From: Prosopocoilus inquinatus
Taxonomy: Eukaryota; Arthropoda; Insecta; Coleoptera; Lucanidae
DNA length: 64,000 nt
NCBI GenBank assembly: GCA_036172665.1
Contig: JAYKNF010000014.1
Coordinates: 1,911,001 to 1,975,000 of the forward strand
Reading direction: 5' to 3'
Below, piece by piece: positions 38,741-51,087 of the stretch (the first letter of the stretch is position 1; each line of letters begins with the position of its first letter). The notes below the pieces were generated by a model that worked only from the letters and a program-made list of their open reading frames with translations, ran no database searches and was not told where the DNA came from. A program made the position numbers and the translations under genes.

Positions 38741-41700
38741 CTGTGCTGTATCTAATCGATCCTTACTTATCTATCATGTTATTTGACGTTTCGATAGACT
38801 CCAGTAACTCTGATGTGAGATACAAAGATTTCGGACGCAGCAGAAGCTGGAAATAGTTTTGAACGAAACAACACGTATTAGCGTTGTTCCTGTGATGTAT
38901 CTAAACGATCCTTACTTATCTATCATGTTATTTGACGTTTGGATGGACTCCAGTAACCCTGACGTGAGATACGAAGTTCTCGGACGCAGCAGAAGCTGGA
39001 AATAGTTTTAAACGAAACAACACGCATTAGCGTTGTTCCTGTGATGTATCTAATCGATCCTTACTCATCTATCATGTTATTTGGCGTTACGATGGATTCC
39101 AGTAACTTAGTTATGAGAGACGAAGTTCTCGGACGCAGCTGAAGCTAGAAATAGTTTTAAACGAAACAACACGCATTAGCGTTGTTCCTGTGATGTATCT
39201 AATCGATCCTTACTTATCTATCATGTTATTTGACGTTTGGATGTACTCCAGTAACCCTGACGTGAGATACGAAGTTCTCGGACGCAGCAGAAGCTGGAAA
39301 TAGTTTTAAACGAAACAACACGTATTAGCGTTGTTCCTGTGATGTATCTAATCGATCCTTACTCATCTATCATGTTATTTGACGTTTGGATGGACTCCAG
39401 TAACTCTGATGTGAGATACAAAGTTTTTGGACGCAGCAGAAGCTGGAAATAGTTTTGAACGAAACAACACGTATTAGCGTTGTTCCTGGGATGTATCTAA
39501 TCGATCCTTAATTAGCTACTATGTTATTTGACGTTTCGATGGACTCCAGTAACTCTAATGTGAGATATGAAATTTTCAGACGCAGCAGCAGCTGGAAATA
39601 GTTTGAAACGAAACAACACATATTAGCGTTGTTCCTGTGATGTATCTAATCGATCCTTACTCATCTATCATGTTATTTGACGTTTGGACGGACTCCAGTA
39701 ACTCTGATGAGAGATACAAAGTTCTCGGACGCAGTAGAAGCTGGAAATAGTTTTGAACGAAACAACACGTATTAGCGTTGTTCCTGTGATGTATCTAAAC
39801 GATCCTTACTTATCTAACATGTTATTTGACGTTTGGATGGACTCCAGTAAGTCTGATGTGAGATACAAAGTTTTTGGACGCAGCAGGAGCTGGAAATAGT
39901 TTTAAATGAAACAACACGTATTAGCGTTGTTCCCGTGCTGTATCTAATCGATCCTTACTTATCTATTATGTTATTTGACGTTTGGATGGACTCCAGTAGC
40001 CCTGAAGTGAGATACGAAGTTCTCGGACGCAGCAGAAGCTGGAAATAGTTTTAAACGAAACAACACGCATTAGCGTTGTTCCTGTGATGTATCTAATCGA
40101 TCCTTACATATCTATCATGTTATTTGACGTTTCGATGGGCTCCAGTAACTCTGATGTGAGATACGACGTTTTCGGACGCAGCAGAAGCTGGAAATAGTTT
40201 TAAACGAAACAACACGTTTTAGCGTTGTTCCTGTGCTGTATCTAATCGATCCTTACTTATCTATCATGTTATTTGACGTTTCGATGGGCTCCAGTAACTC
40301 TGATGTGAGATACGACGTTTTCGGACGCAGCAGAAGCTGGAAATAGTTTTAAACGAAACAACACGCATTAGCGATGTTCCTGTGATGTATCTAATCGATC
40401 CTTACTTATCTATCATGTTATTTGACGTTTCGATGGGCTCCAGTAACTCTGATGTGAGATACGACGTTTTCGGACGCAGCAGAAGCTGGAAATAGTTTTG
40501 AACGAAACAACACGCATTAGCGTTGTTCCTGTGATGTATCTAATCGATCCTTATTTAGCTACTATGTTATTTGACGTTTCGATGGACTCCAGTAACTCTA
40601 ATGTGAGATACGAAATTTTCGGACGCAGCAGGAGCTGGAAATAGTTTTAAACGAAACAACACGTATTAGCGTTGTTCCTGTGATGTATCTAAACGATCCT
40701 TACTTATCTAACATGTTATTTAACGTTTGGATGGACTCCAGTAAGTCTGATGTGAGATACAAAGTTTTTGGACGCAGCAGGAGCTGGAAATAGTTTTAAA
40801 CGAAACAACACGTATTAGCGTTGTTCCTGTGCTGTATCTAATCGATCCTTACTTATCTATCATGTTATTTGACGTTTCGATGGACTCCAGTAACTCTGAT
40901 GTGAGATACGACGTTTTCGCACGCAGCAGAAGCTGGAAATAGTTTTAAACGAAACAACACGTAGTAGCGTTGTTCCTGTGATGTATCTAATCGATCCTTA
41001 CTCATCTATCATGTTATTTGACGTTTGGATGGACTCCAGCAACTCTGTTGAGAGATACAAAGATTTCGGACGCAGCAGAAGCTGGAAATAGTTTTGAACG
41101 AAACAACACCTATTAGCGTTGTTCCTGTGATGTATCTAAACGATCCTTACTTATCTAACATGTTATTTGAAGTTTGGATGGACTCCAGTAAGTCTGATGT
41201 GAGATACAAAGTTTTGGGACGCAGCAGGAGCTGGAAATAGTTTTAAACGAAACAACACGTATTAGCGTTGTTCCTGTGATGTATCTAATCGATCCTTACT
41301 CATCTATCATGTTATTTGACGTTTGGATGGACTCCAGTAACTCTGATGTGAGATACAAAGTTATCGGACGCAGCTGAAGCTAGAAATAGTTTTAAACGAA
41401 ACAACACGCATTAGCGTTGTTCCTGTGATGCATCTAATCGATCCTTACTTATCTATCATGTTATTTGACGTTTGGATAGACTCCAGTAACCCTGACGTGA
41501 GATACGATGTTCTCGGACACAGCAGAAGCTGGAAATAGTTTTAAACGAAACAACACGCATTAGCGTTGTTCCTGTGATGTATCTAATCGATCCTTACTCA
41601 TCTATCATGTTATTTGGCGTTACGATGGACTCCAGTAACTTAGATGTGAGATACGAAGTTATCGGACGCAGCTGAAGCTAGAAATAGTTTTAAACGAAAC

Positions 41701-42390
41701 AACACGCATTAGCGTTGTTCCTGTGATGCATCTAATCGATCCTTACTTATCTATCATGTTATTTGACGTTTGGATGGACTCCAGTAACCCTGACGTGAGA
41801 TACGAAGTTCTCGGACGCAGCAGAAGCTGGAAATAGTTTTAAACGAAACAACACGTATTAGCGTTGTTCCTGTGATGTATCTAATCGATCCTTACTCATC
41901 TATCATGTTATTTGACGTTTGGATGGACTCCAGTAACTCTGATGTGAGATACAAAGTTTTTGGACGCAGCAGAAGCTGGAAATTGTTTTGAACGAAACAA
42001 CACGTATTAACGTTGTTCCTGTGATGTATCTAATCGATCCTTACTCATCTATCATGTTATTTGGCGTTACGATGGACTCCAGTAACTTAGATGTGAGATA
42101 CGAAGTTCTCGGACGCAGCTGAAGCTAGAAATAGTTTTAAACGAAACAACACGCATTAGCGTTGCTCCTGTGATGTATCTAATCGATCCTTACTTAGCTG
42201 CTATGTTATTTGTCGTTTCGATGGACTCCAGTAACTCTAATGTGAGATACGAAATTTTCGGACGCAGCAGCAGCTGGAAATAGTTTGAAACGAAACAACA
42301 CATATTAGCGTTGTTCCTGTGATGTATCTAATCGATCCTTACTCATCTATCATGTTATTTGACGTTTGGATGGACTCCAGTAACCCTGAC
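38741..42390 (+). repeat. Region gamma, copy 2 (left part)
   Basis: This repeats about 29,080-32,705 at an offset of 9,685 bp, starting in a Q-like monomer with GATAGACTCC. A few differences are visible: GACGTTTGG near 38,934 where copy 1 has GAATTTTGG; GATGGATTCC near 39,092 versus GATGGACTCC; TCTAAACG near 39,796 versus TCTATACG; GTTGAGAG versus GTTGATAG in the CAACTCTGTTG monomer. The copies are close but not identical. Confidence 0.88.
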
Positions 42391-45300
42391 GTGAGATACG
42401 AAGTTCTCGGACGCAGCAGAAGCTGGAAATAGTTTTAAACGAAACAACACGTATTAGCGTTGTTCCTGTGATGTATCTAATCGATCCTTACTCATCTATC
42501 ATGTTATTTGACGTTTGGATGGACTCCAGTAACTTAGATGTGAGATACGAAGTTATCGGACGCAGCTGAAGCTAGAAATAGTTTTAAACGAAACAACACG
42601 CATTAGCGTTGTTCCTGTGATGCATCTAATCGATCCTTACTTATCTATCATGTTATTTGACGTTTGGATGGACTCCAGTAACCCTGACGTGAGATACGAA
42701 GTTCTCGGACGCAGCAGAAGCTGGAAATAGTTTTGAACGAAACAACACGTATTAACGTTGTTCCTGTGATGTATCTAATCGATCCTTACTTAGCTGCTAT
42801 GTTATTTGTCGTTTCGATGGACTCCAGTAACTCTAATGTGAGATACGAAATTTTCGGACGCAGCAGCAGCTGGAAATAGTTTGAAACGAAACAACACATA
42901 TTAGCGTTGTTCCTGTGCTGTATCTAATCGATCCTTACTTATCTATCATGTTATTTGACGTTTGGATGGACTCCAGTAACTCTGATGAGAGATACAAAGT
43001 TCTCGGACGCGGTAGAAGCTGGAAATAGTTTTGAACGAAACAACACGTATTAGCGTTGTTCCTGTGATGTATCTAAACGATCCTTACTTATCTGACATGT
43101 TATTTGGCGTTACGATGGACTCCAGTAACTCTAATGTGAGATACGATATTTTCGGACGCAGCAGAAGCTGGAAATAGTTTTAAACGAAACAACACGCATT
43201 AGCGTTGTTCCTGTGATGTATCTAATCGATCCTTACTCATCTATCATGTTATTTGGGGTTTCGATGAACTCCAGTAACTTAGATGTGAGATACGAAGTTC
43301 TCGGACCCAGCTGAAGCTAGAAATAGTTTTAAACGAAACAACACGCATTAGCGTTGTTCCTGTGCTGTATCTAATCGATCCTTACTTATCTATCATGTTA
43401 TTTGACATTTCGATGGACTCCAGTAACTCTGATGTGAGATACGACGTTTTCGGACGCAGCAGCAGCTGGAAATAGTTTTAAACGAAACAACACATATTAG
43501 CGTTGTTCCTGTAATGTATCTAATCTATCCTTACTCATCTATCATGTTATTTGACGTTTGGACAGACTCCAGTAACTCTGATGTGAGATACAAAGTTATC
43601 GGACGCAGCAGAAGCTGGAAATAGTTTTGAACGAAACAACACGTATTAGCGTTGTTCCTGTGATGTATCTAAACGATCCTTACTTATCTAACATATTATT
43701 TGACGTTTGGATGGACTCCAGTAAGTCTGATGTGAGATACAAAGTTTTTGGGCGCAGCAGGAGCTGGAAATAGTTTTAAACGAAACAACACGTATTAGCG
43801 TTGTTCCTGTGCTGTATCTAATCGATACTTACTTATCTATCATGTTACTTGACGTTTCGATGGACTCCAGTAACTCTGATGTGAGATACAAAGATTTCGG
43901 ACGCAGCAGAAGCTGGAAATAGTTTTGAACGAAACAACACGTATTAGCGTTGTTCCTGTGATGTATCTAAACGATCCTTACTTATCTAACATGTTATTTG
44001 ACGTTTGGATGGACTCCAGTAAGTCTGATGTGAGATACGAAGCTTTCGGACGCAGCAGAAGCTGGAAATAGTTTTAAACGAAACAACACGCATTAGCGAT
44101 GTTCCTGTGATGTATCTAATCGATAATTACTCATCTATCATGTTATTTTACGTTTGGATGGACTCCAGTAACTTTGATGTGAAATACAAAGTTTTTGGAG
44201 GCAGCAGAAGCTGGAAATAGTTTTGAACGAAACAACACGTATTAGCGTTGTTCCTGTGATGTATCTAATGGATCCTTACTTTTCTATCATGTTATTTGAC
44301 GTTTCGATGGACTCCAGTAACTCTGATGTGAGATACGACGTTTTCGGACGCAGCAGGAGCTGGAAATAGTTTTAAACGAAACAGCACGCATTAGCGATAT
44401 TCCTGTGATGTATCTAAACGATCCTTACTCATCTATCATGTTGTTTGACGTTTGGACGGACTCCAGTAACTCTGATGTGAGATACAAAGTTCTCGGACGC
44501 AGCAGAAACTGGAAATAGTTTTGAACGAAACAACACGTATTAACGTTGTTCCTGTGATATATCTAATCGATCCTTACTCATCTATCATGTTATTTGACGT
44601 TTGGATGGACTCCAGCAACTCTGTTGAGAGATACAAAGATTTCGCACGCAGCAGAAGCTGGAAATAGTTTTGAACGAAACAACACCTATTAGCGTTGTTC
44701 CTGTGATGTATCTAAACGATCCTTACTTATCTAACATGTTATTTGAAGTTTGGATGGACTCCAGTAAGTCTGATGTGAGATACAAAGTTTTGGGACGCAG
44801 CAGGAGCTGGAAATAGTTTTAAACGAAACAACACGTATTAGCGTTGTTCCTGTGCTGTATCTAATCGATCCTTACTTATCTATCATGTTATTTGACGTTT
44901 GGATGGACTCCAGTAACCCTGACGTGAGATACGATGTTCTCGGACACAGCAGAAGCTGGAAATAGTTTTAAACGAAACAACACGTATTAGCGTTGTTCCT
45001 GTGATGTATCTAATCGATCCTTACTCATCTATCATGTTATTTGGCGTTACGATGGACTCCAGTAACTTAGATGTGAGATACGAAGTTATCGGACGCAGCT
45101 GAAGCTAGAAATAGTTTTAAACGAAACAACACGCATTAGCGTTGTTCCTGTGATGCATCTAATCGATCCTTACTTATCTATCATGTTATTTGACGTTTGG
45201 ATGGACTCCAGTAACCCTGACGTGAGATACGAAGTTCTCGGACGCAGCAGAAGCTGGAAATAGTTTTAAACGAAACAACACGTATTAGCGTTGTTCCTGT

Positions 45301-45519
45301 GATGTATCTAATCGATCCTTACTCATCTATCATGTTATTTGACGTTTGGATGGACTCCAGTAACTCTGATGTGAGATACAAAGTTTTTGGACGCAGCAGA
45401 AGCTGGAAATAGTTTTGAACGAAACAACACGTATTAACGTTGTTCCTGTGATGTATCTAATCGATCCTTACTCATCTATCATGTTATTTGACGTTTGGAC
45501 AGACTCCAGTAACTCTGAC
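42391..45519 (+). repeat. 21-mer HOR (3,129 bp), copy 1
   Basis: This corresponds to 32,706-35,834 in gamma copy 1, where it is single. It ends in a hybrid where GGACAGACTCCAGTAACTCTGA (P' type, T at 45,514) switches to CGTGAG (B type, C at 45,519), returning the array to the sequence 3,129 bp upstream. Markers include TTTGGGGTTTCG (43,255) and ACATATTATT (43,691). Confidence 0.92.
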
Positions 45520-48500
45520 GTGAGATACGAAGTTCTCGGACGCAGCAGAAGCTGGAAATAGTTTTAAACGAAACAACACGTATTAGCGTTGTTCCTGTGA
45601 TGTATCTAATCGATCCTTACTCATCTATCATGTTATTTGACGTTTGGATGGACTCCAGTAACTTAGATGTGAGATACGAAGTTATCGGACGCAGCTGAAG
45701 CTAGAAATAGTTTTAAACGAAACAACACGCATTAGCGTTGTTCCTGTGATGCATCTAATCGATCCTTACTTATCTATCATGTTATTTGACGTTTGGATGG
45801 ACTCCAGTAACCCTGACGTGAGATACGAAGTTCTCGGACGCAGCAGAAGCTGGAAATAGTTTTGAACGAAACAACACGTATTAACGTTGTTCCTGTGATG
45901 TATCTAATCGATCCTTACTTAGCTGCTATGTTATTTGTCGTTTCGATGGACTCCAGTAACTCTAATGTGAGATACGAAATTTTCGGACGCAGCAGCAGCT
46001 GGAAATAGTTTGAAACGAAACAACACATATTAGCGTTGTTCCTGTGCTGTATCTAATCGATCCTTACTTATCTATCATGTTATTTGACGTTTGGATGGAC
46101 TCCAGTAACTCTGATGAGAGATACAAAGTTCTCGGACGCGGTAGAAGCTGGAAATAGTTTTGAACGAAACAACACGTATTAGCGTTGTTCCTGTGATGTA
46201 TCTAAACGATCCTTACTTATCTGACATGTTATTTGGCGTTACGATGGACTCCAGTAACTCTAATGTGAGATACGATATTTTCGGACGCAGCAGAAGCTGG
46301 AAATAGTTTTAAACGAAACAACACGCATTAGCGTTGTTCCTGTGATGTATCTAATCGATCCTTACTCATCTATCATGTTATTTGGGGTTTCGATGAACTC
46401 CAGTAACTTAGATGTGAGATACGAAGTTCTCGGACCCAGCTGAAGCTAGAAATAGTTTTAAACGAAACAACACGCATTAGCGTTGTTCCTGTGCTGTATC
46501 TAATCGATCCTTACTTATCTATCATGTTATTTGACATTTCGATGGACTCCAGTAACTCTGATGTGAGATACGACGTTTTCGGACGCAGCAGCAGCTGGAA
46601 ATAGTTTTAAACGAAACAACACATATTAGCGTTGTTCCTGTAATGTATCTAATCTATCCTTACTCATCTATCATGTTATTTGACGTTTGGACAGACTCCA
46701 GTAACTCTGATGTGAGATACAAAGTTATCGGACGCAGCAGAAGCTGGAAATAGTTTTGAACGAAACAACACGTATTAGCGTTGTTCCTGTGATGTATCTA
46801 AACGATCCTTACTTATCTAACATATTATTTGACGTTTGGATGGACTCCAGTAAGTCTGATGTGAGATACAAAGTTTTTGGGCGCAGCAGGAGCTGGAAAT
46901 AGTTTTAAACGAAACAACACGTATTAGCGTTGTTCCTGTGCTGTATCTAATCGATACTTACTTATCTATCATGTTACTTGACGTTTCGATGGACTCCAGT
47001 AACTCTGATGTGAGATACAAAGATTTCGGACGCAGCAGAAGCTGGAAATAGTTTTGAACGAAACAACACGTATTAGCGTTGTTCCTGTGATGTATCTAAA
47101 CGATCCTTACTTATCTAACATGTTATTTGACGTTTGGATGGACTCCAGTAAGTCTGATGTGAGATAGGAAGCTTTCGGACGCAGCAGAAGCTGGAAATAG
47201 TTTTAAACGAAACAACACGCATTAGCGATGTTCCTGTGATGTATCTAATCGATAATTACTCATCTATCATGTTATTTTACGTTTGGATGGACTCCAGTAA
47301 CTTTGATGTGAAATACAAAGTTTTTGGAGGCAGCAGAAGCTGGAAATAGTTTTGAACGAAACAACACGTATTAGCGTTGTTCCTGTGATGTATCTAATGG
47401 ATCCTTACTTTTCTATCATGTTATTTGACGTTTCGATGGACTCCAGTAACTCTGATGTGAGATACGACGTTTTCGGACGCAGCAGGAGCTGGAAATAGTT
47501 TTAAACGAAACAGCACGCATTAGCGATATTCCTGTGATGTATCTAAACGATCCTTACTCATCTATCATGTTGTTTGACGTTTGGACGGACTCCAGTAACT
47601 CTGATGTGAGATACAAAGTTCTCGGACGCAGCAGAAACTGGAAATAGTTTTGAACGAAACAACACGTATTAACGTTGTTCCTGTGATATATCTAATCGAT
47701 CCTTACTCATCTATCATGTTATTTGACGTTTGGATGGACTCCAGCAACTCTGTTGAGAGATACAAAGATTTCGCACGCAGCAGAAGCTGGAAATAGTTTT
47801 GAACGAAACAACACCTATTAGCGTTGTTCCTGTGATGTATCTAAACGATCCTTACTTATCTAACATGTTATTTGAAGTTTGGATGGACTCCAGTAAGTCT
47901 GATGTGAGATACAAAGTTTTGGGACGCAGCAGGAGCTGGAAATAGTTTTAAACGAAACAACACGTATTAGCGTTGTTCCTGTGCTGTATCTAATCGATCC
48001 TTACTTATCTATCATGTTATTTGACGTTTGGATGGACTCCAGTAACCCTGACGTGAGATACGATGTTCTCGGACACAGCAGAAGCTGGAAATAGTTTTAA
48101 ACGAAACAACACGTATTAGCGTTGTTCCTGTGATGTATCTAATCGATCCTTACTCATCTATCATGTTATTTGGCGTTACGATGGACTCCAGTAACTTAGA
48201 TGTGAGATACGAAGTTATCGGACGCAGCTGAAGCTAGAAATAGTTTTAAACGAAACAACACGCATTAGCGTTGTTCCTGTGATGCATCTAATCGATCCTT
48301 ACTTATCTATCATGTTATTTGACGTTTGGATGGACTCCAGTAACCCTGACGTGAGATACGAAGTTCTCGGACGCAGCAGAAGCTGGAAATAGTTTTAAAC
48401 GAAACAACACGTATTAGCGTTGTTCCTGTGATGTATCTAATCTATCCTTACTCATCTATCATGTTATTTGACGTTTGGATGGACTCCAGTAACTCTGATG

Positions 48501-48648
48501 TGAGATACAAAGCTTTTGGACGCAGCAGAAGCTGGAAATAGTTTTGAACGAAACAACACGTATTAACGTTGTTCCTGTGATGTATCTAATCGATCCTTAC
48601 TCATCTATCATGTTATTTGACGTTTGGACAGACTCCAGTAACTCTGAC
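45520..48648 (+). repeat. 21-mer HOR (3,129 bp), copy 2
   Basis: This repeats copy 1 at exactly 21 x 149 bp: GGGGTT at 46,384, ACATA at 46,820, GATGTTCTC at 48,062. It contains C, B, two-monomer M runs, the beta-derived N O P' P'' Q R/S T U V segment and the CAACTCTGTTG monomer. It shares GATATATCTAATCG and TTTCGCACGC with copy 1 but not with gamma copy 1, so those changes arose before this tandem duplication. GATAGGAAGC near 47,165 is private to this copy. Confidence 0.92.
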
Positions 48649-48976
48649 GTGAGATACGAAGTTCTCGGACGCAGCAGAAGCTGGAAATAGTTTTAAACGA
48701 AACAACACGTATTAGCGTTGTTCCTGTGATGTATCTAATCGATCCTTACTCATCTATCATGTTATTTGACGTTTGGATGGACTCCAGTAACTTAGATGTG
48801 AGATACGAAGTTATCGGACGCAGCTGAAGCTAGAAATAGTTTTAAACGAAACAACACGCATTAGCGTTGTTCCTGTGATGCATCTAATCGATCCTTACTT
48901 ATCTATCATGTTATTTGACGTTTGGATGGACTCCAGTAACCCTGACGTGAGATACGAAGTTCTCGGACGCAGCAGA
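48649..48976 (+). repeat. 21-mer HOR, truncated third copy
   Basis: The P'/B hybrid joint (GGACAGACTCC then CTGACGTGAG) appears again just before 48,649 and the third copy runs for about 328 bp. It stops within GCAGCAGA at the inversion junction, monomer position 103-104. Confidence 0.9.
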
Positions 48977-49114
48977 GGATCGATTAGATACATCACAGGA
49001 ACAACGCTAATGCCTGTTGCTTCGTTTAAAACTATTTCCAGCTTCTGCTGCGTCCGAGAACTTCGTATCTCACGTCAGGGTTACTGGAGTCCATCCAAAC
49101 GTCAAATAACATGA
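48875..49114 (+). other. Chance open frame across the inversion junction (not a gene)
   Basis: An open frame of 79 codons starts with GTG at 48,875 (ATG follows directly) and ends at TGA 49,112-49,114. The first part is forward satellite. After the junction at 48,976 the rest is reverse-complement satellite. In the normal forward monomer this frame would meet TAG in AAATAG (positions 113-115) five codons after the break point; the inversion removed that stop. I see no ribosome-binding or promoter context, no recognisable domain, and the two halves are the same repeat on opposite strands. I regard it as an accident of the rearrangement. Confidence 0.93.
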
Positions 49115-49620
49115 TAGATAAGTAAGGATCGATTAGATACAGCACAGGAACAACGCTAATACGTGTTGTTTCGTTTAAAACTATTTCCAGCTCCTGCTGC
49201 GTCCCAAAACTTTGTATCTCACATCAGACACACTGGAGTCCATCCAAACGTCAAATAACATGTTAGATAAGTAAGGATCGTTTAGATACATCACAGGAAC
49301 AACGCTAATAGGTGGTGTATCGTTCAAAAGTATTTCCAGCTTCTGCTGCGTCCGAAATCTTTGTATCTCTCATCAGAGTTACTGGAGTCCACTCAAACGT
49401 CAAATAACATGATAGATGAGTAAGGATCGATTAGAAACATCACAGGAACAACGCTAATACGTGTTGTTTCGTTTAAAACTATTTCCAGCTTCTGCTGCGT
49501 CCGAAAACGTCGTATCTCACATCAGAGTTACTGGAGTTAATCCAAACGTCAAATAACATGATAGATAAGTAAGGATCGATTAGATACAGCACAGGAACAA
49601 CGGTAATACGTGTTGTTTCG
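48976..49620 (-). repeat. 645-bp inverted satellite segment
   Basis: Four complete reversed monomers (48,999-49,594) are flanked by 22-23 bp and 26 bp of partial ones. Reading rightward they are a B-like monomer with GCCTGTTGCTTCG, one with CAGACACACTGG, one with GGTGGTGTATCGTTC, and one with GAGTTAATCC. The reverse complement matches 53,148-53,791 in order, including the rare GGATTAACTCC at 53,174-53,322. Flipped back, its end joins 49,621 as GATCCT + TACTCATC, an intact monomer, and only monomer positions 104-123 are missing on the left. This indicates inversion in place of part of the right-side HOR, with a 19-20 bp loss. Confidence 0.93.
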
Positions 49621-51087
49621 TACTCATCTATCATGTTATTTGACGTTTCGATGGACTCCAGTAACTCTGATGTGAGATACGACGTTTCCGGACGCAGCAG
49701 AAGCTGGAAATAGTATTAAACGAAACAACACGTATTAGCGTTGTTCCTGTGATGTATCTTATCGATCCTTACTCATCTATCATGTTATTTGACGTTTGGA
49801 TGGACTCCAGTAACTAGGATGAGAGATACAAAGATTTCGGACGCAGCAGAAGCTGGAAATAGTTTTGAACGAAACAACACCTATTAGCGTTGTTCCTGTG
49901 ATGTATCTAAACGATCCTTACTTATCTAACATGTTATTTAACGTTTGGATACACTCCAGTAAGTCTGATGTGAGATACAAAGTTTTTGGACGCAGCAGGA
50001 GCTGGAAATAGTTTTAAACGAAACAACACGTATTAGCGTTGTTCCTGTGCTGTATCTAATCGATACTTACTTATCTATCATGTTATTTGACGTTTCGATG
50101 GACTCCAGTAACTCTGATGTGAGATACGAAGTTTTCGGACGCAGCAGAAGCTGGAAATAGTTTTAAACGAAACAACACGTATTAGCGTTGTTCCGGTGAT
50201 GTATCTAATCGATCCTTACTCATCTATCATGTTATTTGACGTTTGGATGGACTCCAGTAACTCTGATGTGAGATACAAAGTTTTTGGACGCAGCAGGAGC
50301 TGGAAATAGTTTTAAACGAAACAACACGTATTAGCGTTGTTCCTGTGCTGTATCTAATCGATCCTTACTTATCTATCATGTTATTTGACGTTTGGATGGA
50401 CTCCAGTAACTCTGATATGAGATACGACGTTTTCGGACGCAGCAGAAGCTGGAAATAGTTTTAAACGAAACAACACGTATTAGCGTTGTTCCTGTGATGT
50501 ATCTAATCGATCCTTACTCATCTATCATGTTATTTGACGTTTGGGTGGACTCCAGTGAGTCTGATGTGAGATACAAAGTTTTGGGACGCAGCAGGAGCTG
50601 GAAATAGTTTTAAACGAAACAACACGCATTAGCGTTGTTCCTGTGATGTATTTAATCGATCCTTACTCATCTATCATGTTTTTTGACGTTTCGATGGACT
50701 CCAGTAACTCTGATGTGAGATACGACGTTTCCGGACGCAGCAGAAGCTGGAAATAGTATTAAACGAAACAACACGTATTAGCGTTGTTCCTGTGATGTAT
50801 CTAATCGATCCTTACTCATCTATCATGTTATTTGACGTTTGGATGGACTCCAGTAACTAGGATGAGAGATACAAAGATTTCGGACGCAGCAGAAGCTGGA
50901 AATAGTTTTGAACGAAACAACACCTATTAGCGTTGTTCCTGTGATGTATCTAAACGATCCTTACTTATCTAACATGTTACTTAACGTTTGGATACACTCC
51001 AGTAAGTCTGATGTGAGATACAAAGTTTTTGGACGCAGCAGGAGCTGGAAATAGTTTTAAACGAAACAACACGTATTAGCGTTGTTC
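49621..51087 (+). repeat. 7-mer HOR (X Y Z W plus three), about 1.4 copies
   Basis: X (GACGTTTCCGG, AGTATTAAACG), Y (AACTAGGATGAGAG), Z (TTAACGTTTGGATACACTCC), W (GATACTT, GAAGTTTTCGG), one with TTCCGGTGATG (50,194), one with GACGTTTTCGG (50,343) and one with GGGTGGACTCCAGTGAG (50,492) make seven monomers. X Y Z then start again at 50,641-51,087. The first X is completed on its left by the inverted segment, since only its positions 24-149 are on this side. The second copy has TATTTAATCG and TTTTTTGACG in X and GTTACTTAACG in Z. Confidence 0.88.

Larger units (their letters stand above)
1..48976 (+). repeat. Plus-orientation block I, 328 monomers in register
   Basis: The CTGTG anchor stays in exact 149-bp steps from 1 to 48,873 (48,872 = 328 x 149), followed by a 104-bp partial monomer that stops at the first orientation switch. 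Register was checked at many points, including every type-A start (1; 1,640; 4,769; 6,408; 8,345; 9,984; 11,921; 14,901; 16,838; 18,477; 19,073; 21,010; 22,649; 24,586) and at 29,205, 35,761, 38,890, 48,575 and 48,873. No net insertion or deletion is left in 48.9 kb, and all duplications are whole multiples of 149. This implies change by in-register unequal crossover or gene conversion rather than by slippage or transposition. Confidence 0.97.

Noticed and set aside
48875..49114. Protein-coding gene of 79 codons
   Set aside because: It spans an inversion junction, begins with GTG, encodes the same satellite on both strands and has no domain or expression signal.
48970..49625. Mobile element insertion between satellite blocks
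   Set aside because: The segment is reversed satellite only. There are no terminal repeats, target-site duplications or foreign bases.
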